A stretch of 64,000 nucleotides of DNA from NCBI RefSeq assembly GCF_902506105.1, contig NZ_LR733304.1, positions 2,195,354 through 2,259,353 of the forward strand, written 5' to 3'. Shown here piece after piece: positions 35,927-45,060 of this stretch. The DNA is from Aeromicrobium sp. 9AM (lineage in GTDB: Bacteria; Actinomycetota; Actinomycetes; Propionibacteriales; Nocardioidaceae). The translations under genes were made by a program, and so were the position numbers. The notes beneath the pieces were generated by a model. That model did no database searches. It was not told the DNA's origin and saw nothing but the letters and a program-made list of their open reading frames with translations. Numbering within the stretch: the first letter of the stretch is position 1; each line of letters opens with the position of its first letter.

Positions 35927-37192
35927 GTGTCCAAACCCCCTCCCCGCCTCTTTCAGCGCGGATCGTGGCCTGAAGCCTCGCGCATCGCCGACATCCTCCG
36001 CCAGGAGACGATCGGCGGGGCGCTGCTGATCGGGGCTGCCGTCATCGCGCTGGTGGCGGCGAACCTCGGAGACGGCTACGCCGATCTGCGCGACACCGTC
36101 GTGGGCCCGTCAGCCCTGCACCTGGACCTGAGCCTCGGGACGTGGGCCGCCGACGGACTGCTGGCGATCTTCTTCTTCATCGCCGGGCTCGAGCTCAAGC
36201 GGGAGTTCGTGGCCGGCGACCTCCGCGATCCCAGGCGAGCTGCCATTCCCGTCCTCGCAGCAGTGGGGGGCATGGCCGTGCCCGCGCTGCTCTTCACCCT
36301 GGTCAACGCGGGAGGTGCACTGCGCGGCTGGGCGATCCCGACGGCCACCGACATCGCGTTCGCGCTTGCCGTGCTCGCGGTCATCAGCACCCATCTGCCG
36401 TCGGGCCTGCGGACGTTTCTGTTGACGCTGGCGATCGTCGACGACCTGCTGGCCATCATGATCATCGCGATCTTCTACACCGACGACCTGCAGCCCATGT
36501 GGCTCCTCGTCGCCGCCGTCCCGCTCGCGGCCTTCACCGTGTTGGTCCAGCGACGGGTGCGAACGTGGTGGATCCTGCTCCCGCTCGCAGCACTGGCGTG
36601 GGGATGCGTGCATGCTTCGGGCATCCACGCCACTGTTGCCGGCGTCCTGCTGGGCTTCGCAGTGCCGGTCCTCCGGCGCGACGGCTCGGACGGTCCGGGG
36701 CTCGCCGAGCACTTCGAGCACGTCTTCCGGCCGCTCTCCTCGGCGGTTGCCGTCCCGATCTTCGCCTTCTTCTCCGCCGGCGTGGCAGTCGGCGGGTGGG
36801 ACGGATTCAGTGGCGCGCTCAGCGATCCCATCACGATCGGCATCATCGTCGGCCTGTTCGTCGGCAAGTCTCTGGGGATCTTCGGCGCCACCTGGCTGGC
36901 AGCCCGCTTCACACGCGCAGACCTCGACGAAGATCTGGCCTGGATCGACGTCCTGGGTCTTGCGATGCTCGCCGGCGTCGGCTTCACGGTGTCGCTGCTG
37001 ATCGGCGAGCTCGCCTACGGTGCCGGCAGCCTCGCCGACGAGCACGTCAAGGTCGGGGTCCTCCTCGGCTCCTTGGTGTCCGCTCTTGCAGCGGCCGTGG
37101 TGCTTCGCGCGCGCAACCGGCACTACCGACTGGTCGAGGAGCGGGAACGCGTCGACGACGACAACGACGGAATCCCCGACGCCTTCCAGTGA
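35927..37192 (+). CDS. nhaA: Na+/H+ antiporter NhaA
   Basis: 421 residues, about 12 membrane segments, with the family's ion-binding Asp pair D172-D173 ([14 protein letters not shown]) and the [10 protein letters not shown] segment just before. Exports Na+ in exchange for protons. GTG start with GGAG six bases upstream. The C-terminal tail is long and acidic ([15 protein letters not shown]), resembling a calcium-binding loop, which is unusual for NhaA. A Crp-type palindrome lies after the gene. Confidence 0.95.
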   Translation: MSKPPPRLFQRGSWPEASRIADILRQETIGGALLIGAAVIALVAANLGDGYADLRDTVVGPSALHLDLSLGTWAADGLLAIFFFIAGLELKREFVAGDLRDPRRAAIPVLAAVGGMAVPALLFTLVNAGGALRGWAIPTATDIAFALAVLAVISTHLPSGLRTFLLTLAIVDDLLAIMIIAIFYTDDLQPMWLLVAAVPLAAFTVLVQRRVRTWWILLPLAALAWGCVHASGIHATVAGVLLGFAVPVLRRDGSDGPGLAEHFEHVFRPLSSAVAVPIFAFFSAGVAVGGWDGFSGALSDPITIGIIVGLFVGKSLGIFGATWLAARFTRADLDEDLAWIDVLGLAMLAGVGFTVSLLIGELAYGAGSLADEHVKVGVLLGSLVSALAAAVVLRARNRHYRLVEERERVDDDNDGIPDAFQ

Positions 37193-37225
37193 GCGCGCGT
37201 CGCGATGCGGACCGCCGTCTCACCC

Positions 37226-37241
37226 TGTGACCCAGGTCACA
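37226..37241. promoter_or_regulatory. Crp/GlxR-type palindrome
   Basis: TGTGACCCAGGTCACA is a perfect palindrome matching the TGTGA-N6-TCACA consensus of actinobacterial Crp/GlxR sites. It sits 34 bases after nhaA in an AT-richer stretch. A possible -10 (TATATG, 37270-37275) is followed by a 27-codon GTG frame at 37296-37379 (VNIDTPAIAADPPIRS), which overlaps the end of the convergent PRC-barrel gene. No normal target gene follows on the plus strand. Confidence 0.6.
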
Positions 37242-37351
37242 AGTGACTACCTGTCTAGTCCTAAAGAACTATATGCACACTCTGTGGGTAACTCTGTGAA
37301 CATCGACACACCTGCAATTGCAGCGGATCCGCCGATTCGCTCTCCGCGACG

Positions 37352-37675
37352 TCACAGCGTCGCCGACCAACGGGTGTAGCCAGGACGCACCCGGACCACG
37401 TCGTCGATCGACTCGATGTCCTCCCACAGGACGAGGAACGACCCTCGCTGGCGCCGTTCGAACCACCACGCGAGCGGTGCCGGCGACCTGACAGACGTAC
37501 GTTCGTAGCCGAGGAAGCCGTGCCGGTGCTTGCCGGCGACGATCAGCCCGACCAGCTGCGCATCCGCCAGCAACGGGCCGGGCGAGCCGTCGATGGCGAA
37601 CCGGCAGTCCGCGACGTAGCCGAGGCGCCCTTCGGGGCCCACGACCGGCAGGCTCAAGATGTCATTCAGGAGCAT
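37352..37675 (-). CDS. PRC-barrel-like protein 2
   Basis: 107 residues, a small beta-rich domain: ILSLPVVGPEGRLGYVADCR, LVGLIVAGKHRHGFLGYE, VLWEDIESIDDVVRVRPGY. PRC-barrels are adaptor domains that bind RNA-associated or membrane partners. Overlaps the preceding PRC-barrel gene by 14 bases, last of an operon with an NRAMP-like transporter. Confidence 0.7.
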   Translation of the reverse strand: MLLNDILSLPVVGPEGRLGYVADCRFAIDGSPGPLLADAQLVGLIVAGKHRHGFLGYERTSVRSPAPLAWWFERRQRGSFLVLWEDIESIDDVVRVRPGYTRWSATL

Positions 37676-38054
37676 GACGGCCTCCTGGGATGCGGGCTAT
37701 CACATGGTCGCGGACCCAGCGCTCGGACCAGGTCACGTCGAACGAGGCTCCCGGTTCGCCGAGCTCGATCGCGGTGCCCACGTTCCGGACTGCGGACCAC
37801 GGCACGCGATGCAACCGCGACGCCGGCGGCCGGCCGCCGAACATACGGGGCAGGATCCCCGAGTTGAGCACGAGATTCGTCACGACGGGCGGCGACGCCG
37901 GATCCAGCTCACGGCCCGGCTCGATGCCGTCGACCTCGATGTTGTCGACGTGGCCGATCGGCACGTCGTCACGGTCGAGGACCTGGCGGTCGAGGATGTG
38001 CAGCTCGACGTCCAGCACCTGGCCGGGCGACTCGTGCTGGGGCAGATCGGGCAT
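37662..38054 (-). CDS. PRC-barrel-like protein 1
   Basis: 130 residues: LDVELHILDRQVLDRDDVPIG then VDNIEVDGI, and a second beta cluster near LHRVPWSAVRNVG, suggesting two PRC-barrel-like halves. Its ATG overlaps the stop of the transporter gene by four bases. Likely a cytosolic regulatory partner of that transporter; this is inference from the operon. Confidence 0.75.
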   Translation of the reverse strand: MPDLPQHESPGQVLDVELHILDRQVLDRDDVPIGHVDNIEVDGIEPGRELDPASPPVVTNLVLNSGILPRMFGGRPPASRLHRVPWSAVRNVGTAIELGEPGASFDVTWSERWVRDHVIARIPGGRHAPE

Positions 38055-39283
38055 CAGGCACCGGCTTTCGTCAGGATCATCAGCGGGATCGCCGCGATCG
38101 CGGCCACCAGGATCAGCGCGAGGTAGACCGTCGACACCGCGTTCATCAGCCGGCCGTTGACGTGCTCGCCGACGTACTGCGGATCGTTCGCGACGACCAG
38201 GATCGGCAGGTACGTCAGAGGCAGGGCGATGGCGGAGAAGACGACGGAGTACTCCGTCACGAGGATCGGGTCGACCCCGGTGAGCAGCACGAGCACCGCG
38301 ACGACGAGGCAGATGATCATCGTCAGGTGGAAGCGTGCGGCCTCGGCGGGCCGGCGGAACTTGCCCCACGACCAGCCGTTGAACTGGGCCAGCGCGTAGC
38401 CCGCCGACAGGCCGGTCTCGAGCGCGGCGCCGAAGGTCGCGGCGACGACACCGAGGATCACAACCGCCAGGCCGAGCTGGCCGGCGCCCATCGCCACCGG
38501 GAACACGGTCTGCGACAGTGCGTCGACGTCGATGCCACGAGGCAGCAGGACGGTCGCCGCGCAGCCGGCGATGCACAGCGACAGCAGCCCGCCCAGCGGA
38601 AAGCCGACCAGGACGTTGGCCCGCGAGGTGACGAGGTCCTCCTCGGTCCACTTCTCCTCGACCCCGCCTGAGGAGAAGAAGAACACCTCGTACGGCGTCA
38701 TGGCGGCGCCGAACAGCGCGATCGCGTAGTACCAGTACGTCAGCGGCGTCTCCCGTGGGTGCGACGTCTGCTGCAGGGCCTGGGTCTTGAGGTCGCCCCA
38801 GTCCGGGCCCAGCAGGAACAGGCTGACGCCGAACACGACGAGGGCCAGCCCGAGCAGGCCGGCGACGTTCTCCATGACCGAGAACTTGACCCGCCAGATC
38901 ACGAGCCACACCGCGAACGCTGCCAGCGGGATCCACAACAGGGGTTGGACGCCACTGGCGAGCTGAAGCGCCAGCGCGACGCCGCCGACCTCGGCTGTGA
39001 GGGTCATGACCGTGATCAGCACCGACGCGCCCAGGTTGGCCGCGCCCGCCCGGGGGCCGAGCCGCTCACGGATGATCTCGAACGTGGCCCGGCCACTGAT
39101 TGCGGCGACCCGACCGGACATCTGCGCGAACAGGCAGATCCCGACGACTCCGACCACGACGACCCAGGCCAGGGACATCCCGAACCGTGACCCGACGACG
39201 GCATTGGTGACGAGGTCGCCGATGTCGACGAACCCGCCGATCGCGGTGAGGATGCCGAGCGCGACGGCGAAGTACTTCTTCAT
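38054..39283 (-). CDS. NRAMP-related transporter with altered metal-binding motifs
   Basis: 409 residues, 11 predicted membrane helices with NRAMP-family layout. The helix-1 motif that reads DPGN in classical Mn/Fe transporters is DIGD here (residues 20-23), and helix 6 reads AAMTPYE (193-199) rather than the usual A-x-x-MPH pattern, followed by FFFSSGGVEEKW. Related proteins lacking DPGN include magnesium-transporting NRAMP relatives, so a different cation is plausible. First in an operon with two PRC-barrel proteins; its start overlaps the stop of the lipoprotein gene upstream. Confidence 0.8.
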   Translation of the reverse strand: MKKYFAVALGILTAIGGFVDIGDLVTNAVVGSRFGMSLAWVVVVGVVGICLFAQMSGRVAAISGRATFEIIRERLGPRAGAANLGASVLITVMTLTAEVGGVALALQLASGVQPLLWIPLAAFAVWLVIWRVKFSVMENVAGLLGLALVVFGVSLFLLGPDWGDLKTQALQQTSHPRETPLTYWYYAIALFGAAMTPYEVFFFSSGGVEEKWTEEDLVTSRANVLVGFPLGGLLSLCIAGCAATVLLPRGIDVDALSQTVFPVAMGAGQLGLAVVILGVVAATFGAALETGLSAGYALAQFNGWSWGKFRRPAEAARFHLTMIICLVVAVLVLLTGVDPILVTEYSVVFSAIALPLTYLPILVVANDPQYVGEHVNGRLMNAVSTVYLALILVAAIAAIPLMILTKAGA

Positions 39284-39717
39284 CGCGGAGCCTCGAGGTT
39301 GCCGGCGAGATCCCCGAGGTCCGTCGCGACCGTCTCCAGCTCGTCGAGCGCGTCGCGGACGCTCGGGGCGCCGGGAAATCCGGCCAGCGCCTCGCTCGCG
39401 TGCCGGATCGCGGTGTCGGCATCGCCCAAGGCCTTGGTCACGGCCTCGAGCTGCGCGGCAGTGCGCCGGTCGGTGGGCTTGAACGCCGAGGCCGTGCTCG
39501 ATGCGGACGACAGGCGGGTGCCGGCCTCGTCGACCATCGCCTCGGCGAAGCTGCCCGTCGTGTCGCCGTCCTCCGACGAGGTGAGCGCGAGCCTGGCCGT
39601 GCCGACCGCCGACTGCGCCTCACGCACGCCCATCGACATGTCCCGGGGGCTGCCGGAGCATCCTGACACGAGCAACGCGATCGCCCCGATCGTGGCAACC
39701 ACCACTCGCAAGCGCAT
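39280..39717 (-). CDS. small lipoprotein, first gene of the NRAMP-like operon
   Basis: 145 residues: signal peptide with lipobox LVSGC (Cys 20), then a helical acidic/Ala-rich domain with no family recognised. GGATCG precedes the ATG at 39717; the in-frame start at 39768 would spoil the signal peptide. Coupled to the transporter by a four-base overlap; could be a metal or substrate-binding accessory. Confidence 0.75.
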   Translation of the reverse strand: MRLRVVVATIGAIALLVSGCSGSPRDMSMGVREAQSAVGTARLALTSSEDGDTTGSFAEAMVDEAGTRLSSASSTASAFKPTDRRTAAQLEAVTKALGDADTAIRHASEALAGFPGAPSVRDALDELETVATDLGDLAGNLEAPR

Positions 39718-39953
39718 CACGATCCTTTCGCCCGTGCGCAGATTCACGCCACTGGTCGACATACCCACTGGTCAGCGCGTCAAACGCGCGTTTGTCACAG
39801 CCCGTCAGGGGTATGTGGGCCGCGACATGAATCCACAGGTCCTGAGCCCTCACCCGCACGATGCGCGGCCCGATCCCACAGAGCGGCCGCGCCCACGCCG
39901 AGGGTTCCTCGACTGCCGGGGCGAGTGGCAGGACCTCGACGACAAGGATGACG

Positions 39954-40898
39954 ATGCTGCTCCCTAAGGCACGCGGCGAGCTGAGCGAAGCGCTGTACGA
40001 CGCCCTCCGCTCGGAGACCGGCGAGGTCGGGAGCCTGCACCTGCAGCCGACGGACGGCGATGACGCGCAGATCGCCCTCTGGGCGATGTACGAGCTCCAC
40101 TACGCCGGCTTCGAGGATGCCGGCGACGAGATGGAGTGGCACCCGGACGTGCTGCGGCTGCGACGGAGGCTCGAACGCGACTTCGAGGCCGAGCTGCGGG
40201 CTCGCCACACCGCCACCACCCTCGACGAGCCGTTCGCCGAGTCGCTGTTCTCGTTCATCGCCGACCACGACGGGCCGTCCCTTGCCGCATACGTCCAGCG
40301 CAAGGCCGATCGCGAGCAGGTGCTCGAGCTGCTGCGGCACCGCTCGATCTACCACCTCAAGGAGTCCGACCCGATTGCGTGGGTCGTGCCCAGGCTTCCG
40401 ACGGCGCCCAAGGCGGCGTTGATGGAGCTGCAGTTCGACGAGTACGGCGACGGCGACCCCAACCGGCTGCATGCCCACCTGTTCGCCCTGGGCCTCGAGG
40501 CCGCCGGGCTGCGCCCGGACCTGTATGCATACATCGACGACGTGCCCGTGGAGATCCTCGAGCTCAACAACGCCATGTCCCTGTTCGGGCTGCACCGCCG
40601 ACTGCGTGCTGCGGCACTGGGCCACCTCGCTGCGTTCGAGGCGACCAGCTCGTTACCGTCCCGTCGGATGGCGCAGGGACTCGCGAGGCTGGAGCTCCCG
40701 CCCGAGATGATCGCCTACTACGAGGAGCACGTCGAGGCCGACGCGGTGCACGAACAGCTCGCCGTCCGTACGATCTGCGGATCCCTCGTCGCCGAGGAGC
40801 CTCAGCTCGTCGACGACGTCGTGTTCGGGGCGTTCACGTGCCTCGACCTCGAGGACCGCTACGCGCAGCGGATGCTGGACGAGTGGGCGGCGGCATGA
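39954..40898 (+). CDS. iron-containing redox enzyme, haem-oxygenase-like fold
   Basis: 314 residues, all helical, with pairs of Glu/His spread along it (ALWAMYELHYAGFEDAGDEME, LMELQFDEYGDGDPNRLH, YYEEHVEADAVHEQL) as in the HDO / 'iron-containing redox enzyme' family. Such enzymes use a di-iron site to oxidise amines, fatty acids or other substrates. Two starts are possible (39948 or 39954); AAGGA five bases before 39954 favours the latter. Stop overlaps the CDGSH gene start. Confidence 0.8.
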   Translation: MLLPKARGELSEALYDALRSETGEVGSLHLQPTDGDDAQIALWAMYELHYAGFEDAGDEMEWHPDVLRLRRRLERDFEAELRARHTATTLDEPFAESLFSFIADHDGPSLAAYVQRKADREQVLELLRHRSIYHLKESDPIAWVVPRLPTAPKAALMELQFDEYGDGDPNRLHAHLFALGLEAAGLRPDLYAYIDDVPVEILELNNAMSLFGLHRRLRAAALGHLAAFEATSSLPSRRMAQGLARLELPPEMIAYYEEHVEADAVHEQLAVRTICGSLVAEEPQLVDDVVFGAFTCLDLEDRYAQRMLDEWAAA

Positions 40899-41104
40899 CG
40901 GAGCACGGCTTCGAGCACCCCGACGTCATCGTGTGCCCCGGTGGCCCGTTGCTGCTGCGCGGCGAGCACGTCGTCGAGGACGCGGACGGCAACACGCACG
41001 CGACCCAGCGCCCGGTGAGCGCCGTGTGCCGGTGCGGCAAGTCCGCCGACCAGCCCTGGTGCGACGGCACGCACAAGGTGCTGCCGGCCCGCGACCGTCC
41101 CTAA
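40895..41104 (+). CDS. CDGSH iron-sulfur domain protein
   Basis: 69 residues. The C-terminal CRCGKSADQPWCDGTH (46-60: Cys46, Cys48, Cys56, His60) is the complete three-Cys, one-His ligand set for a [2Fe-2S] cluster. Probably an electron carrier for the di-iron enzyme whose gene overlaps it by four bases. Its end overlaps the convergent Rieske-tailed enzyme by four bases. Confidence 0.92.
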   Translation: MTEHGFEHPDVIVCPGGPLLLRGEHVVEDADGNTHATQRPVSAVCRCGKSADQPWCDGTHKVLPARDRP

Positions 41105-42579
41105 GGGCGGTGCAGGGTTCGGGTCGCCGGGCCTTCCAGCACCTCGCCCTCGGGGGTGAACCTCGAGCCGTGCAGCGGGCAGTCCCAGCTCTTCTCCTGG
41201 TCGTTCCACGAGAGGATCCCGCCGAGGTGTGTGCAGACGGCGCGCACGGCACACGTACGCCCGTCGACGGTCGAGACGCCGGTCGGCAGGACACCGTCGC
41301 GGCCGACCTCGCCGCTGCCCTCCGGCGGCGACTCCGGCGCGGTCTGCAGCTCGGCCTGCACGATCCCCTTGGCCAGCTCCACACCGACACCGAGGTTGAG
41401 CTCCGCGATCTTCGCCGCTCCTTGGGGCCGGGTGATCCGGCGCGACATCGGCTTCGACCAGGACACCGGCTCACCCAGCAGGCTCGAGGTCAGGTTGCGA
41501 GCCGCCGCGACGGCGTTCGTCATGCCCCACTTGTCGAAGCCCGTCGCGACGTGGATGTGCCCGCCACCGCGCGGCAGCTTGCCGACGTACGGGATGCCGT
41601 CGTGCGACTGGTAGTCCTGGGCCGACCACACGTGCGTCTCGACCGCGCCGGCGAAGTACTTTGCCGTCCACTCCCGCAGCTCGTCGACGTGCCTGGCCTC
41701 GGAGTCCGTACGTCCGACGGTGTGCCCGTTGCCGCCGATCATGAGCTTCGTCGTCCCGTCGCCGCGCGGCACGTCGCGGATCGATCGTGAGGGCTGGCCG
41801 GCCGACAGGCTCATCGGCAGCGGTGTCGTCGCGAAGTCGAACGCCAGCGCGTAGGACCGCAGCGGCTCGAGCTTGGCGAAGTAGAAGCCGCGATCGAGGA
41901 TCGGGGTGCCGGTCGCCAGGACGATGTCGTCGGCGGACAGCTCGGTGCCGTCGTCGAGCCGCACGGTCGGGCGGCCGGTCTTGCTGGCGCTGACGACCCG
42001 GTGACCCTCGTGGATCGTGCCGCCGTGCTCACGCACCTGGCTCGCCAGTGCGGTGAGCACGTCGACGGGGTCGAACTGGTACTGGCCCGGGAGCACCGTG
42101 CCCCCGTGGTTGGGGAACGGCAGGTCGAGATCGTCGTGCCACTGCACGTCGAGTCCCAGCGACCGGGCGGCGTCGTGCTCGCTCCGTGCTGCGTCGACCT
42201 GGTGGATCTCGGCCGCGTACGTGATCGCGTCGCGCGCCTGCACCGGTACGTCGTGATCCGCACAGAAACGCACCAGCCACTGCTGGCCCTCGAGGTTGCC
42301 GTCGACGTACGCCTGCGCGACCTGGTGCGACTGCTTCTGCAGGATCGTGGACAGCTTGGTGCCCTGCAGCAGCGAGAGCTTCGCGGTCGTGTTGCCCGTG
42401 GCCAGGGCGCCCACGTGCCGGGCCTCGACGACCGCCACCCGGCAACCTGCGCGGGCCAGGAGCAGGGCGGTCGTGAGGCCGGTCAAGCCGGCGCCGATCA
42501 CCAGGTCGTGGAGCTCCTCGTCCACCGGGAGGGTGTCGGTCTCGGGCAGGTCGGGGCGGTCGAGCCACAGCGAGGTCAT
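41101..42579 (-). CDS. FAD-dependent oxidoreductase with C-terminal Rieske domain
   Basis: 492 residues: DAO-type FAD domain (VIGAGLTGLTTALLLARAG at about 26-44) and a Rieske [2Fe-2S] domain at the C-terminus (VCTHLGGIL, then CPLHGSRF). This two-domain plan is found in actinobacterial 'FAD/Rieske' oxidases of unknown substrate, often amine-like. ATG at 42579. Convergent with the CDGSH gene. Confidence 0.9.
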   Translation of the reverse strand: MTSLWLDRPDLPETDTLPVDEELHDLVIGAGLTGLTTALLLARAGCRVAVVEARHVGALATGNTTAKLSLLQGTKLSTILQKQSHQVAQAYVDGNLEGQQWLVRFCADHDVPVQARDAITYAAEIHQVDAARSEHDAARSLGLDVQWHDDLDLPFPNHGGTVLPGQYQFDPVDVLTALASQVREHGGTIHEGHRVVSASKTGRPTVRLDDGTELSADDIVLATGTPILDRGFYFAKLEPLRSYALAFDFATTPLPMSLSAGQPSRSIRDVPRGDGTTKLMIGGNGHTVGRTDSEARHVDELREWTAKYFAGAVETHVWSAQDYQSHDGIPYVGKLPRGGGHIHVATGFDKWGMTNAVAAARNLTSSLLGEPVSWSKPMSRRITRPQGAAKIAELNLGVGVELAKGIVQAELQTAPESPPEGSGEVGRDGVLPTGVSTVDGRTCAVRAVCTHLGGILSWNDQEKSWDCPLHGSRFTPEGEVLEGPATRTLHRP

Positions 42580-42638
42580 GCCTCGGCCATACCCGTCGGG
42601 TTCGCGCGACAAACCCGCGACAGCTCTAGTCTGGGCGC

Positions 42639-43472
42639 ATGGCTGACCTGCGTTCGATCGCCCAGGAGCTCTACGGGCGTCCGCTGTCGGAGTTCATCGC
42701 CGCCCGCAAGGAGGCCGCCGACGACGCCGGCAGCAAGGAGCTGGCCAAGCAGGTCAAGGAGCTCCGCAAGCCGAGCGCGGCGGCGTGGGCGGTCAATGCG
42801 CTCGCGCGGGAGCGCGCCGAGCTGGTCGAGGAGGTCGTCGAGCTCGGTGAGCAGCTGCGCGACGCGCAGGCAGACTCCGACGGCTCACGCACGCGACTGC
42901 TCGATCGTGCGCGTCGAGACCTCACCCGGCAGGCCGTCGACGAGGCCGCCGAGCTCGCCAAGGCCTCGGGCGGCACGCTGAGCGGCCCGGCCGCCGCCGG
43001 CGTCGAGGAGACCCTGCGCGCGGCCATGACCGACCCCGATGCGGCCAACGCGGTGCAGGACGGACTGCTCGTCGCCACGTTCGCCGCCAGCCCGTTCGAG
43101 CCGGTCGACTTGACCGATGTCGTCGCGATCCCGCCGGAGGGTGCCCGACCTCGTACGAAGAAGGTCAAGCAGGGCCCCACCCAGCTGGAGCGCAAGCGCC
43201 TCGAGGTGGCCGAGGCCAAGGTCGAGAAGGCGCGCCGCAAGGCCAAGACGGCGGCAGACGAGCTGGAGTCGCTGGTCGAGGAACGCGACGAGATCCAGGC
43301 GGAGCTCGCGGAGCTTCGCAAGAAGGCCAAGGAGATCGAGCGAGAGATCGCAGACACCGAGCGTGCCCTCGACCGCGCCGACACGGAGGCCGACAAGGCC
43401 GAGGAGGCCGAGCGCAGCGCCCAGGAGGCGCTGGAGGACGCCGAGGCCGAGCTGGAGCGCCTCAACGCCTGA
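42639..43472 (+). CDS. coiled-coil protein of unknown function
   Basis: 277 residues. N-terminal helical region (ELYGRPLSEFIAARKEAADD, KPSAAAWAVNALA) and a long C-terminal coiled coil from about residue 180 to the end, made of Glu/Lys/Ala heptads. No membrane helix. No known family recognised. A TAGTCT -10 box (42627-42632) ends six bases before the ATG, implying a leaderless transcript. Its last 11 bases overlap the convergent FAD gene. Confidence 0.75.
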   Translation: MADLRSIAQELYGRPLSEFIAARKEAADDAGSKELAKQVKELRKPSAAAWAVNALARERAELVEEVVELGEQLRDAQADSDGSRTRLLDRARRDLTRQAVDEAAELAKASGGTLSGPAAAGVEETLRAAMTDPDAANAVQDGLLVATFAASPFEPVDLTDVVAIPPEGARPRTKKVKQGPTQLERKRLEVAEAKVEKARRKAKTAADELESLVEERDEIQAELAELRKKAKEIEREIADTERALDRADTEADKAEEAERSAQEALEDAEAELERLNA

Positions 43473-45060
43473 GCGCCGCAGGGAGCAGCTCTCGTACGCG
43501 GGTGTGGGCGATCGCCGCACGCGCTGCGTTCATGCCGCAGGCGCCGTGCACCCCGCCGCCGGGGTGCGCGGACGCGGACGCCAGGTAGAGCCCACGGATG
43601 GCGGTCTCGGCGCGACCCAGGCCTGGGACGGGCCGGAAGATCAGCTCCTGGTGGAGCTGTGCCGTGCCCCCGTTGATCGCCCCACCGATCAGGTTGGCAT
43701 CGCGCTGCTCCATCTCGCGCGGGCCCAGCACCCGGCGGGCGATGATGCGCGACCCGAACCCCGGAGCCACCTCCTCGATCCGCGCCTGCATGCGGTCGGC
43801 GAACCGTTCGCAGTCGTCCCGGTCCCAGACCCCGCGGATGCCGTCCTCCCCCGCGTCGCGGATCGCGTCCTGCGGTACGTGCGTGTATGCCCACAGCGCC
43901 TCGGTCCCGGCCGGCGAGCGCGTCGGATCAGTCGTCGACATCTGGCCCGCGAGCATGAACGGCGCCGCCGGGATCGCTCGCGCCGACACCTGCCCCAGCG
44001 CCTCGGTCATCTGCTCGACCGAGTCGGCGATGTGGAAGGTGCCCGGATCATGTGGCGGCGGCTTGGCCCACGGCACTCCGCCGTCGAGGGCCCAGTCGAC
44101 CTTGACCGTGCCCGGGTCGAGCTCGAATGACGTCATCGCGCGGACGACCCGCTCGGGCAGGTCCGCGGCAGGCACGAGCTTGCCGTAGAGGTTGGGCGCC
44201 GCGACATCGGCGAGGACGGCCCGACGTGCGGCGAAGTGCTCGCCGTCCGTCGTGCGTACGCCGACCGCCCGGCGGTCCGCGATCGTGATCCGGGAGACCT
44301 CGGACGAGCAGTGGATCTCCCCGCCGAGTGACTCGAACCGGCGCGCCAGCGCCTTGGTCAGCTCGCCCGCGCCACCTTGGGGCACGGGAAACCCGACGGT
44401 CTGGCCCAGCATGACCAGCAGGACGCCCATCAGGCCGGATCCCGGCGCGTGCAACGGGATGTCCGCATGGCCGGCGTTGCCGGCGATCAGCAACCGGGGT
44501 GACACGCCGCCGAAGCGCGCGAGCCCCAGCTCGGCGGCGGGGGTCAGCATCGTGCGGACGAACTCGAGCCCACCGACGCTGCGGAGGCGGGCGAGCGCGC
44601 CGAGCCCGTTCTTGACCGGCGGGAACGGCGACAGCAAGGCCTTGACCAGGTGGTCGCCGATCCGGTCCCACTGCTCGCAGAGCGCCAGCCACGACGCTCC
44701 GTCGCCAGGATGCTGCTCGTCCATCAGCGTGGCGGTGATGTCGCGGTCGCGGTGCAGCATCGCCCACTGCCCGTCCCTGGTCGGATGACCGAGCACCGCG
44801 GGCGCGTGCTGCCACACCAGGCCGTGCTCCTCGAGGTGGAACGACCGGATCGTCGGCGACGCCTCGGCCAACGGGTAGAACGCGCTGAACGTGTCGTGCA
44901 CGAACCCAGGATGGACGTCCTCGGCGCTGCGCACCGCTCCCCCGACCTCCGGCTGCGCCTCGAGCACGAGGACCGACCACCCGGCGTCGGCGAGGTGGTT
45001 GGCGGCGACGAGCCCGTTGGGCCCCGCCCCGACGACGACGGCGTCGTACGTACGCGTCAC
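43462..45060 (-). CDS. phytoene-desaturase-like FAD oxidoreductase
   Basis: 532 residues: GAGPNGLVAANHLADAGWSV (FAD motif) at about 10-29, a central substrate domain, and GLYLASASAHPGGGVHGACG closing the FAD site. Similar to NAD(P)/FAD 'phytoene dehydrogenase-related' proteins. GTG start at 45060 overlaps the stop of the SDR gene by two bases, ending a four-gene operon. The longer upstream frame has no FAD motif and is rejected. Confidence 0.88.
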   Translation of the reverse strand: MTRTYDAVVVGAGPNGLVAANHLADAGWSVLVLEAQPEVGGAVRSAEDVHPGFVHDTFSAFYPLAEASPTIRSFHLEEHGLVWQHAPAVLGHPTRDGQWAMLHRDRDITATLMDEQHPGDGASWLALCEQWDRIGDHLVKALLSPFPPVKNGLGALARLRSVGGLEFVRTMLTPAAELGLARFGGVSPRLLIAGNAGHADIPLHAPGSGLMGVLLVMLGQTVGFPVPQGGAGELTKALARRFESLGGEIHCSSEVSRITIADRRAVGVRTTDGEHFAARRAVLADVAAPNLYGKLVPAADLPERVVRAMTSFELDPGTVKVDWALDGGVPWAKPPPHDPGTFHIADSVEQMTEALGQVSARAIPAAPFMLAGQMSTTDPTRSPAGTEALWAYTHVPQDAIRDAGEDGIRGVWDRDDCERFADRMQARIEEVAPGFGSRIIARRVLGPREMEQRDANLIGGAINGGTAQLHQELIFRPVPGLGRAETAIRGLYLASASAHPGGGVHGACGMNAARAAIAHTRVRELLPAALRR

